Assembly: GCA_019637685.1 (NCBI GenBank)
Contig: JAHBVF010000010.1
Location: forward strand, 1-64,000
Reading direction: 5' to 3'
Source of the DNA: Caldilineaceae bacterium
GTDB lineage: Bacteria; Chloroflexota; Anaerolineae; Caldilineales; Caldilineaceae
DNA: 64,000 bases
This document shows, piece after piece, positions 37,400 to 44,325 of this stretch; within the stretch, counting starts at the first letter, position 1, and each line of letters opens with the position of its first letter. The notes under the pieces are model-generated. The model worked only from the letters and a program-made list of their open reading frames with translations. It was not told where the DNA came from and searched no databases. The position numbers and the translations under genes were made by a program.

Positions 37400-38365
37400 C
37401 TATTCTCCTGCGTAGTAGACCCAACGTTTGGAAGAATACAGTTGTATGTACGTAAAGGTCAACAGAATCAGTACGAAAATCCAGGCCAAGGCCGAACCGT
37501 ACCCCATACGGAAGTAGGCGAATGCCTGCTGGTAAATATGCAGGGCGAAGAACCAAGTGGAGAAGGAAGGGCCGCCCTGGGTAGCTACAAAGGCCAGGGT
37601 AAAGACCTTCAACGCACCGATGACACCCAGAATCAGGTTGAAGAGCAGCGTGGGGGAGATCATCGGCAGGGTGACGTTGCGGAATTTGGCCCAGCGGCCC
37701 GCGCCGTCGATCTCGGCGGCTTCCAGCAATTCTTGGGGCACGCCCTGCAAGCCCGCCAGGAAGATCAGCATTGTGTTGCCGCCCACCCCGGCCCACAGAC
37801 TGATGATAATCAGCGCGTCCATTGCCCAGAATTTGGACGTAAGCCAGCCCGGCCCAGGGATGCCGACCGCTTCCAGCAGCATATTGACAGGGCCAATTGC
37901 CGGGTGAAAGAGCCATATCCAGAGAACAGCCAGAGCAACAGAAGGGGTGAGATGGGGCAGGAAGAAGATTGTGCGAAAGATATTCGTGCCCTTCAACTTC
38001 TGGTTGAGCAAAATAGCGAGAAAAAGAGAGCCAAAGATTGTCAGAGGTACGACGAGGATCGAATAATTGAAGGTACGCATCAACGACGGCCAGAACTGCT
38101 TGTCGCCTGTAAAGGCCCGGGCATAATTGGACAGCCCAACCCATTCGGGCGGCGAGAGTACATCGTATTCCATCAGGCTGAAATAGGCCGAGGCAATAAT
38201 TGGCCCGATCCAAAAGACGATAAGACCCACCAGCCACGGGAGCAGAAAAATGTACCCCCATTTGGCTTCATTGGACTGCATTTCTGAGCGCGCGCCCGCC
38301 ATGCGCGCCAAGATACCGACCTGCTTTTGTGGATACATTCTGCCTGGGCTTGTAATTGCGGCCAT
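37400..38365 (-). CDS. carbohydrate ABC transporter permease (MalF type)
   Basis: A 321-residue permease with about six spans. Its EAA loop is VPQELLEAAEIDGAGRW. WGYIFLLPWLVGLIVFWIGP at the N-terminus is family-typical. It is the first gene of the transporter operon; AGGAGG lies 5 nt before the ATG. The 5' region has a perfect inverted repeat (38393-38411) that may be an operator. The transporter must share an ATPase encoded elsewhere, as is common for sugar importers of this class. Confidence 0.92.
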   Translation of the reverse strand: MAAITSPGRMYPQKQVGILARMAGARSEMQSNEAKWGYIFLLPWLVGLIVFWIGPIIASAYFSLMEYDVLSPPEWVGLSNYARAFTGDKQFWPSLMRTFNYSILVVPLTIFGSLFLAILLNQKLKGTNIFRTIFFLPHLTPSVALAVLWIWLFHPAIGPVNMLLEAVGIPGPGWLTSKFWAMDALIIISLWAGVGGNTMLIFLAGLQGVPQELLEAAEIDGAGRWAKFRNVTLPMISPTLLFNLILGVIGALKVFTLAFVATQGGPSFSTWFFALHIYQQAFAYFRMGYGSALAWIFVLILLTFTYIQLYSSKRWVYYAGE

Positions 38366-38392
38366 TCATTCCTCCTATTTCGGGGCACAGGT

Positions 38393-38411
38393 CGAGACAG
38401 ATTCTGTCTCG
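38393..38411. promoter_or_regulatory. operator-like palindrome upstream of the sugar ABC operon
   Basis: CGAGACAGA-T-TCTGTCTCG is a perfect 9-bp inverted repeat with a single central base, 27 nt before the first permease start. Size and position fit a repressor site in the leader or promoter, such as a LacI- or GntR-type regulator. The regulator is not identified. Confidence 0.55.
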
Positions 38412-38807
38412 CACGGTGTGGAGTTTGTTAGGTCGTATTGTGTTGATTACGAAATGTATACAGTCTGTCTGGCAAGAGGGATGTCGCCATAAACTGCGTG
38501 GAAATACGTGGCTATGGTAACATTGCCATTCGTATCTGTCAACCACGTGATTGCCGAAGGCTTCTCAGCTATTTCAGCCTATCTAACTTTGGCCGCCAGA
38601 GGGGTGGAACGGGTGGTTTTGCAGGGACCGGGGGCCGCTTCCTGGCGCGGAATCAAGCCGCAAACCTCACCACAAAACAACGTTCATCCGTGGCTATTTT
38701 CAGGTTGGGGTCCGGCGCAACAGTGTCCAGCACAGTAGTATATCAACCCTAGCGGTTTGTGCAATAAATGTCAAATGGCGGGGTGCATCTCAGAAATGGG
38801 GGGAACC

Positions 38808-38820
38808 GATTCCGGGAATC
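38808..38820. repeat. GATTCCGGGAATC interrupted palindrome, second copy
   Basis: This exact 13-mer (6-bp arms, one central base) also occurs at 19615-19627. Both copies are followed by a purine-rich pair and CCAC. Here it lies inside a larger self-complementary block with GGGGTGC and GCACCCC ends. Confidence 0.5.
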
Positions 38821-38967
38821 AGCCACCGCGCCCCCAATCGGGGACGCACCCCAAATGGCGCAAGCCGTAGATGGCTGATGCGAGTGGGCGCGGGTACAAT
38901 AGGGGTGTCAATGGCTGGCTCTGGCTTGTACTTTCACCTGTATTCTCAGTTGCGGAGGAAGCAGGCA

Positions 38968-39999
38968 ATGCTCGAACGTCCTGATTTGTCGAATGAAGCG
39001 ATAGCAAGGGGCCTGCGCGATGCCTATGGAATATCCGCGCAGCAGATCACATTTCTGCCCATCGGCTACGATTCCACCGCGTCGGTCTTCCGCGTGGATG
39101 GGACGGATGGACGCTCCTTTTTCTTGAAAACGAAGAGCGTGCCAGTATCCCCGCCCGCGCTGCTCGTACCCCATTTCTTGCGGGAGATTGGCCTCGGCCA
39201 GATCGTCGCGCCCCTCTCCACCCGAACGGGCCATTTGTCTGCGCCACTGGGCGACGGATTTAACGCCATTCTCTACCCTTTCGTCCCGGGCCGGATGGGC
39301 GCGGATGGGGGGCTTTCCCCGGCGCAGTGGATGGAATTCGGCCAGATTGTGCGCCGGGTTCACACGGCTCCCGTGCCGCCGAACCTGGCCAGTCAGATGC
39401 GCACCGAGCCTTTTGTGCCCCTCAAGCGTGAGCTGGCCTGGGCACTGCATCAGGAGATTGCTATAGCCAGCTACACGGACCCCATTCAGCGGGCACTGGC
39501 CGACTGCTGGCGGGCGCGGGGCGCGCAAATCGAGAAAATCTTACGTCGGGCCGAAGCATTGGGGCGCATGGCCCAGACCCGCCAACCCGAGTTCGTCCTC
39601 TGCCACGCGGACATTCACATTTTCAATGTGCTGGTGACGCCCGACGAGCAGCTATACATCATCGACTGGGACGAAACAATTCTTGCACCGAAAGAGCGGG
39701 ACCTGATGTTTCTGCTGGCGGGAGCACAGGCCGATGGGGCAGAACCTGATCCCACGGAAGCTGCTTTCCGCCAGGGCTACGGTTGCGCGCCGCTCGATCC
39801 CGTACTTCTGGCTTTCTATCGCTACGAATGGGTGGTGCAGGAGATCGCTGAATTTGGCAAACAGGTGCTCTGGCCGGATGGGAGCGGAGAAGCTACCCGG
39901 CTGGACGGTCTGCACCAGTTCCGCGCGCTGTTCGATCCCGGCGATGTGGTAGAGAGAGCCTATCGATCCGACATATCATCACAGAAGGAAAATTCGTGA
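38968..39999 (+). CDS. APH-fold phosphotransferase
   Basis: A 343-residue aminoglycoside-phosphotransferase-like protein. The catalytic loop is CHADIHIFNVL (HxDxxxxN) and the metal site is IDWDE. The N-lobe has SFFLKTKS with the ATP-contact Lys. It is not closely similar to the other APH-like protein in the window. The start at 38968 has GGAGG 9 nt upstream; the frame is open back to 38878 without conservation. The next gene starts within its stop codon (GTGA overlap), so the two are co-translated. The substrate is unknown; resistance should not be assumed. Confidence 0.82.
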   Translation: MLERPDLSNEAIARGLRDAYGISAQQITFLPIGYDSTASVFRVDGTDGRSFFLKTKSVPVSPPALLVPHFLREIGLGQIVAPLSTRTGHLSAPLGDGFNAILYPFVPGRMGADGGLSPAQWMEFGQIVRRVHTAPVPPNLASQMRTEPFVPLKRELAWALHQEIAIASYTDPIQRALADCWRARGAQIEKILRRAEALGRMAQTRQPEFVLCHADIHIFNVLVTPDEQLYIIDWDETILAPKERDLMFLLAGAQADGAEPDPTEAAFRQGYGCAPLDPVLLAFYRYEWVVQEIAEFGKQVLWPDGSGEATRLDGLHQFRALFDPGDVVERAYRSDISSQKENS

Positions 40000-41321
40000 A
40001 CCAGAAAATCAGGAAGCAACAGTCAGTCGTTATCATCGGCGCGGGAGGCGCGGGTCTGTCAACCAGCTATTATCTGACCCAATTGGGTGTCGAGCACATT
40101 ATTTTGGAGCGGGGACAGGTGGGCAACACCTGGGCTACCGAGCGTTGGGACAGCTTTCATCTGGTCAATCCCAACTGGGCAGTGCGGCTGCCCTCCTTTT
40201 ACTACAACGGCAGCGATCCCGACGGATTCCTCTCCCGGGATCAGACGGTTGACTATCTGCATCGCTACGCGGATCACATTGCCGCGCCCGTATACACCGG
40301 CGTCGAGGTCACTTCCCTCTCAAAGCAGGACGCCTGCTATCGGCTTCTGCTCAACGATAAATGGGGGGGTGAAAACAGTGGGGTTGAAAACAGTGGGGTT
40401 GAAAACAGTGTAGTCGAGAGCCGGGTGGTTGTGGTTGCCACCGGAGCCTTCGGTCCCCCCAGAATTCCTGAATTTTCTGCCCAACTCTCCGGGGAGATTT
40501 TTCAACTGCATTCTGCCCAGTATAAAAACGCGGATCAGCTGCCGCCAGGTGGGGTGCTGGTCGTCGGGTCCGGTCAGTCGGGCGCGCAGATTGCAGAGGA
40601 CTTGCAGGACGCGGGCCGGCGTGTCTATTTGTCCGTGAGCAGCGCGGGTCGCCGCCCCCGCCGCTATCGGGGTCGGGACTCGTCCTGGTGGATGCGGGAG
40701 CTGGGCCACTTTGACCGTACCCTGGACAATATCGACGCGGAAACCCGCCAACGCGTGGCCAGCGGTGGGAGCGGCGGGAGAGGGTCCGGGCATGTGGGCG
40801 GTGGCAAAGGCGGGCACGACATCTATCTGCGCGCCTTCTGCCGGGACGGGATGACGCTGCTGGGTTCGATTGCGGATGCTGATGGGCATTCGCTCGTCCT
40901 GCGACGGAATCTCCTGGAAAATCTGCGGCGGGCCGACGAAGCTGCGCTCGACTTCAAGCGGGCCATCGACGAGCACATTGCGCAGACGGGTATGGACGCG
41001 CCCGCCGACGACCAGCCCGATCCCCCCGGCCTGGAAGCGTGGCCGACCGCGGAAAGCCCCACCCGTCTTGACCTGGAGCGGGAAGGGATTACCGCAGTGG
41101 TGTGGGCCACGGGTTTTGGCTACAACTACGACTGGATTCAACTGCCTGTGGGCGACGACCGGGGATATCCCGTGCAGACCCGCGGGGTCACCCGCTGGCC
41201 GGGTCTCTATTTTATGGGGCTGCAATGGATGTATGGCGCAAACTCAGCGCAATTCTACGGCGTGCGCGAGGACGCCGAGTATGTGGCCGGCCACATCGCC
41301 GATTTCTTCCCCAGTGCCTGA
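39996..41321 (+). CDS. FMO-like FAD/NAD(P)H oxidoreductase
   Basis: A 441-residue flavin-dependent monooxygenase-like protein. The FAD motif is IIGAGGAGLS near residue 13; a second dinucleotide motif VVGSGQSGAQIAED lies near residue 190, and VVWATGFGYNYDW matches the FMO ATG-containing motif. The start is GTG at 39996, overlapping the previous stop by 4 bp, with AAGGA upstream. A triplicated 15-bp sequence (40365-40409) inserts a GVENS repeat between the two nucleotide-binding domains, and a Gly-rich stretch (SGGSGGRGSG) sits further on. The substrate is unknown. Confidence 0.85.
   Translation: MNQKIRKQQSVVIIGAGGAGLSTSYYLTQLGVEHIILERGQVGNTWATERWDSFHLVNPNWAVRLPSFYYNGSDPDGFLSRDQTVDYLHRYADHIAAPVYTGVEVTSLSKQDACYRLLLNDKWGGENSGVENSGVENSVVESRVVVVATGAFGPPRIPEFSAQLSGEIFQLHSAQYKNADQLPPGGVLVVGSGQSGAQIAEDLQDAGRRVYLSVSSAGRRPRRYRGRDSSWWMRELGHFDRTLDNIDAETRQRVASGGSGGRGSGHVGGGKGGHDIYLRAFCRDGMTLLGSIADADGHSLVLRRNLLENLRRADEAALDFKRAIDEHIAQTGMDAPADDQPDPPGLEAWPTAESPTRLDLEREGITAVVWATGFGYNYDWIQLPVGDDRGYPVQTRGVTRWPGLYFMGLQWMYGANSAQFYGVREDAEYVAGHIADFFPSA
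40365..40409 (+). repeat. in-frame 15-bp minisatellite, three copies
   Basis: Three tandem copies of GGGGTTGAAAACAGT (the first with one change) lie inside the FMO-like gene and encode a repeated five-residue unit (GVENS). The unit length is a multiple of three, so copy-number change would not shift the frame. Confidence 0.85.
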
Positions 41322-41335
41322 AATTTCAAATTGGC

Positions 41336-41364
41336 TTGATCCATCTTCTGTTTCGGGGTACAAT
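41336..41364 (+). promoter_or_regulatory. promoter upstream of the VOC gene
   Basis: TTGATC at 41336-41341, a 17-bp spacer and TACAAT at 41359-41364. It lies 15 nt past the FMO stop and about 150 nt before the VOC start. A long hairpin element follows, so the transcript would carry it in its leader. Confidence 0.6.
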
Positions 41365-41376
41365 GAATACACTGGA

Positions 41377-41447
41377 AACAAAGTTATTCGACTACAGAAG
41401 TTCGACTTTTCAGAAGAGTCGAACTTCTACGCCCAAAAAACTTTGTT
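41377..41447. repeat. nested inverted-repeat element
   Basis: The inner arms AGAAGTTCGACT (41396-41407) and AGTCGAACTTCT (41417-41428) pair perfectly over 12 bp with a 9-nt loop. The outer arms AACAAAGTT (41377-41385) and AACTTTGTT (41439-41447) pair over 9 bp. The 15-mer GGGCGTAGAAGTTCG on the minus strand at 41420-41434 recurs at 58253-58267. It may be a mobile-element relic or an RNA leader structure. Confidence 0.65.
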
Positions 41448-41512
41448 GACGCTGCAATAAACCTGTCACTTCCAATTTACCCCTCGAAATCTCCATGCAA
41501 AGGATTGTGCAA

Positions 41513-41935
41513 ATGCCTGTTGGAACCACAAATCGCATTATCGCTGGTGGTGGCTGCCATCACATCGCCGTGCAGACCCGTGACTGGGAAGCTTCTCTCC
41601 GTCTCTATCGGGACGTGTTGGGGATGCCCGTGGTGGCTCAGTTCGGCTCGCCGGAGCGCAAAGTCTGGCTGCTGGATATGGGCGATGGCAGCCATATCGA
41701 ACTCTTTCAGCCCAAGGCGGACACGCCCGCGCCAGGCAGCCCCGCGCCCAACGATCCAGTCACCCACTTTGCCCTGACCGCCACCGACACCCGAGCCGCC
41801 ACCGAGCACGTGCGCGCGGCTGGCTATGAAATCACTGTTGAACCCAAGGATGTGGATTTGGGCAGTCTGCAAGTGACAATCTCTTTCTTCCTTGGCCCCA
41901 ACGGTGAGTCCATCGAATTTTTTCAAGTTCGTTGA
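41513..41935 (+). CDS. VOC superfamily (glyoxalase-like) protein
   Basis: A 140-residue protein with paired beta-alpha-beta-beta-beta modules. [26 protein letters not shown] is the typical first module, HIELFQ carries a Glu, and [12 protein letters not shown] supplies the last metal-ligand Glu. Members act in dioxygenase, lyase or glutathione chemistry; the role here is not predictable. The ATG at 41513 is preferred over 41495 because AAAGGA lies 8 nt before it. A tandem CGACACC array separates it from the next gene. Confidence 0.82.
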   Translation: MPVGTTNRIIAGGGCHHIAVQTRDWEASLRLYRDVLGMPVVAQFGSPERKVWLLDMGDGSHIELFQPKADTPAPGSPAPNDPVTHFALTATDTRAATEHVRAAGYEITVEPKDVDLGSLQVTISFFLGPNGESIEFFQVR

Positions 41936-41969
41936 GTCGAAGGTATCAGTGGCAAGTGACATCGCCTGC

Positions 41970-42014
41970 CACCGACACCCGGCACTCGACACCCGACACC
42001 CGACACCCGACACT
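41970..42014 (+). repeat. CGACACC tandem word array
   Basis: About six imperfect tandem copies of CGACACC/CGACACT fill the spacer between the VOC and thioredoxin-fold genes, ending just before the AGGAGG ribosome site of the latter. Confidence 0.7.
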
Positions 42015-42032
42015 ATCCACAGGAGGATACCC

Positions 42033-42620
42033 ATGGCATTTACATTGCAAATCGGCGAAAAAGCCCCGGACTTCCGGCTGCCCGCCACCGATGGCAACAC
42101 CTACGAACTCTCCGACTTTGACGATGCGGGGGTGCTGGTGGTCTTCTTCACCTGCAACCACTGCCCGTATGTGGTGGGATCGGATGAAGTGACCCGCCAG
42201 ACAGTTGAGCGGTTTGCACCCAAAGGCGTGAAATTTGTGGGCATCAATGCCAACAGCAAAGTCACCCATCCCGACGACGATTTCCCCCAGATGGTGGAGC
42301 GGATGGAGGAGCACAACTTCCCCTGGCTCTATCTGCACGACGATTCCCAGGAGGTTGCGCTGGCCTACGGCGCGCTGCGGACGCCCCATTTCTATGTGTT
42401 TGACGGGGACCGCAATCTGATCTATACGGGCCGGGGAGTGGACAGCCCGAAGGACACCTCGAAGATGACCGTCAACAATCTGGCCCAGGCTTTGGAAGAA
42501 CACCTGTCGGGGCAACCGGTGAGCGTGCCTTTGACCAATCCCCTTGGCTGCAACGTCAAGTGGAACGGCCAGGACGCCCACTGGATGCCCGCAGAGGCCT
42601 GCGATCTGGTCTTTGCCTAA
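42033..42620 (+). CDS. thioredoxin-fold (AhpC/TSA-like) protein
   Basis: A 195-residue cytoplasmic redox protein. [15 protein letters not shown] is the peroxiredoxin-like N-terminus and FTCNHCPYV carries a CxxC motif (CNHC). [13 protein letters not shown] contains the cis-Pro preceded by Thr. This subgroup is common but poorly studied; a thiol reductase or peroxidase role is likely. AGGAGG lies 6 nt before the ATG. A strong terminator follows 15 nt past the stop. Confidence 0.85.
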   Translation: MAFTLQIGEKAPDFRLPATDGNTYELSDFDDAGVLVVFFTCNHCPYVVGSDEVTRQTVERFAPKGVKFVGINANSKVTHPDDDFPQMVERMEEHNFPWLYLHDDSQEVALAYGALRTPHFYVFDGDRNLIYTGRGVDSPKDTSKMTVNNLAQALEEHLSGQPVSVPLTNPLGCNVKWNGQDAHWMPAEACDLVFA

Positions 42621-42634
42621 GGCGCGGGATATTG

Positions 42635-42666
42635 AAAAGCGCAGCCGTTTTCGGCTGCGCTTTTTT
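42635..42666. terminator. bidirectional Rho-independent terminator
   Basis: A 13-bp stem (42635-42647 with 42652-42664, core AGCGCAGCC) has an A-run on one side and a T-run on the other. It can end both the thioredoxin-fold gene and the convergent M81 peptidase gene. Confidence 0.92.
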
Positions 42667-42679
42667 GTACCCAAAGCGT

Positions 42680-44173
42680 CTATCGGCGATAAATTTTTGC
42701 CTGGGGGGTAAAGGAAACGTCTTCATCCAGGGGGAAGATGGGCCGGGCGCAGACCGTGTGGCCCAAATAGGGCAGGTTGGCGCTGGTAGAGCCGGGCGCG
42801 TCCACATGCAGTGTCTGGCTGGCCCAGGTGTTGAAGAAGTGGGGCTGGCAATGGGGCGACTTCACCACCACCGCGTCGAAGCGGGTGGGGTCCTGGCCGT
42901 GGCCGTAGAAGAGCGAGCGGTCGTAGAGGCTGACCGGGCGGCTGGTGACAACAGCGATGTGTTGCCCGATCTGCAGGACAGCCGTTGGCCCGCCCCGCCA
43001 GATGGCGCCGTTGCTCTCGCTGACAAAATCCCCGTCCGACAGCATCCGCACTTGGGCCGTTACGGGCAGTTTTTCGAAGCGCTTTCGATCCAGTCGCCCG
43101 CCCAAAGTGGTGTGAATGGTGGCTCCCACGCCGGCGGCCATGGCATCCACCACCGCATCGGGATCGACGATTGGCGTCAGCACCCGGCCTGTGTAGCCCC
43201 GCTGGATGAGCGCTGCCAGAATGGCGTTGCTGTCGCCACTTGCCCCGGAACTGGTGGCATCCGCGGCGTCGGTCAGGATGACTGTGCCGCTGGTGTTGGC
43301 GATTGTGCGTTCTACTGCTTCGTCCAGGCTGATGAGCGGCTGATGCAGATGTTGCCGCACGGCCCAGAAATCCTCGGCCAGTTTCAGCGCCTCCTGTTCG
43401 GCCCTGGCCGCGTCGCTGTCCAGCATCACCAGACTGTTGGAGCGCAGTTCCGGCACATCTGTAAAGGGGTTGCCAATAAACATCCCTGCCGAGAGTCCGC
43501 CCGGCCCATTTTCCAGAGACTGGGCGTGGCGGATCATCTGCCCAAAGAGTCCGGTTTCGGTGATCAGTTCGCTGCCCCGCACCAGCGCGGGGATGGGCAC
43601 AACGGCTGTCACGGGCTGGGCTTCGCCGTCCAGAATGCGCAGAAGCAGGCGGGCGGCCCGTTCACCTGTGCTGGAAAAATCGATGTGTGGGTAGGTGTGA
43701 TAGACCACCACCCCATTGGTGTGGGTCAGCATACGGTGGGTGAGAATGCCGTGCAGGTCCAGAGAGACGACAATCGGAATCTGCTCGCCGACGATTTTGC
43801 GCGTCTCTGCCAGCAGATAGCCTTCCGGGTCGCTCTCGTTTTCCGCGGCCATCGCGCCGTGCATGGAAAAATAGATGGCGTCCACCGGTCCCGCGGCTTT
43901 GATCAGAGCCAGGAATTCATCGGCCAGATGGGTGAAATCTTCTCCGGCGAGGGTTCCGCCGGACGTGATGGAACGGGCGCTGTAGGCGGGGATCAGTTCA
44001 ATGTCACTGCGCTTTTCAAAGATAGCCAGCGCGCCGGCCACTTCGGAGTTCAGCCCTCGGTGATAGTCCAGAAAGGCCGATCCCCACAGCGTTTCAAAGT
44101 CTGTGAGGAGGCTGGGCACTGGATTGAACGATGAGATTTCTTGCTTGCATTCTGCTATCAGAACCTTCGGCAT
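42680..44173 (-). CDS. M81 family metallopeptidase (MlrC-like)
   Basis: A 497-residue member of the family that includes microcystin-degrading MlrC. Likely zinc residues are in FSMHGAMAAENESDPEG, DLHGILTHRM and HTYPHIDFSSTGERA. The C-terminal domain has VILTDAADATSSGASGDSN. Family members hydrolyse peptide or amide bonds in unusual compounds; no substrate can be named. The start at 44173 has AGGAG 7 nt upstream; the frame extends to 44500 across the divergent kinase promoter region without conservation. Confidence 0.88.
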   Translation of the reverse strand: MPKVLIAECKQEISSFNPVPSLLTDFETLWGSAFLDYHRGLNSEVAGALAIFEKRSDIELIPAYSARSITSGGTLAGEDFTHLADEFLALIKAAGPVDAIYFSMHGAMAAENESDPEGYLLAETRKIVGEQIPIVVSLDLHGILTHRMLTHTNGVVVYHTYPHIDFSSTGERAARLLLRILDGEAQPVTAVVPIPALVRGSELITETGLFGQMIRHAQSLENGPGGLSAGMFIGNPFTDVPELRSNSLVMLDSDAARAEQEALKLAEDFWAVRQHLHQPLISLDEAVERTIANTSGTVILTDAADATSSGASGDSNAILAALIQRGYTGRVLTPIVDPDAVVDAMAAGVGATIHTTLGGRLDRKRFEKLPVTAQVRMLSDGDFVSESNGAIWRGGPTAVLQIGQHIAVVTSRPVSLYDRSLFYGHGQDPTRFDAVVVKSPHCQPHFFNTWASQTLHVDAPGSTSANLPYLGHTVCARPIFPLDEDVSFTPQAKIYRR

Positions 44174-44325
44174 ACCAATACTCCTGTGGTCTGGAATGGG
44201 GTTTCGCGTGTGTTGCTGGTTAGATTTTGTCGTTGAAATGGTACAATGTCCGTCCACATAAGGATTACGGCCCGAATATCCAGAGGTGAGCCTGCCTTCT
44301 TGATAAGACGAGTTAAGGATAGCCA

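Larger units (their letters stand above)
38366..38967. other. divergent spacer before ABC operon and APH-like gene (602 bp)
   Basis: Contains the operator-like palindrome at 38393-38411 and a self-complementary block near 38771-38859 that includes GATTCCGGGAATC. A weak TACAAT (38899-38904) precedes the plus-strand APH-like gene. Two open frames near 38,500-38,750 have no ribosome site or recognisable family and are not called as genes. Confidence 0.6.

Noticed and set aside
38498..38752. two overlapping short plus-strand frames in the divergent spacer
   Set aside because: No ribosome site, no recognisable motif, and they conflict with each other.
31653..39999. antibiotic-resistance label for the two APH-like proteins
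   Set aside because: The catalytic motifs define only the superfamily; many members phosphorylate metabolites and no resistance context is visible.
41970..42014. CRISPR-like array at the CGACACC repeats
   Set aside because: Units are 7 bp in direct tandem without spacers; no cas genes are in the window.
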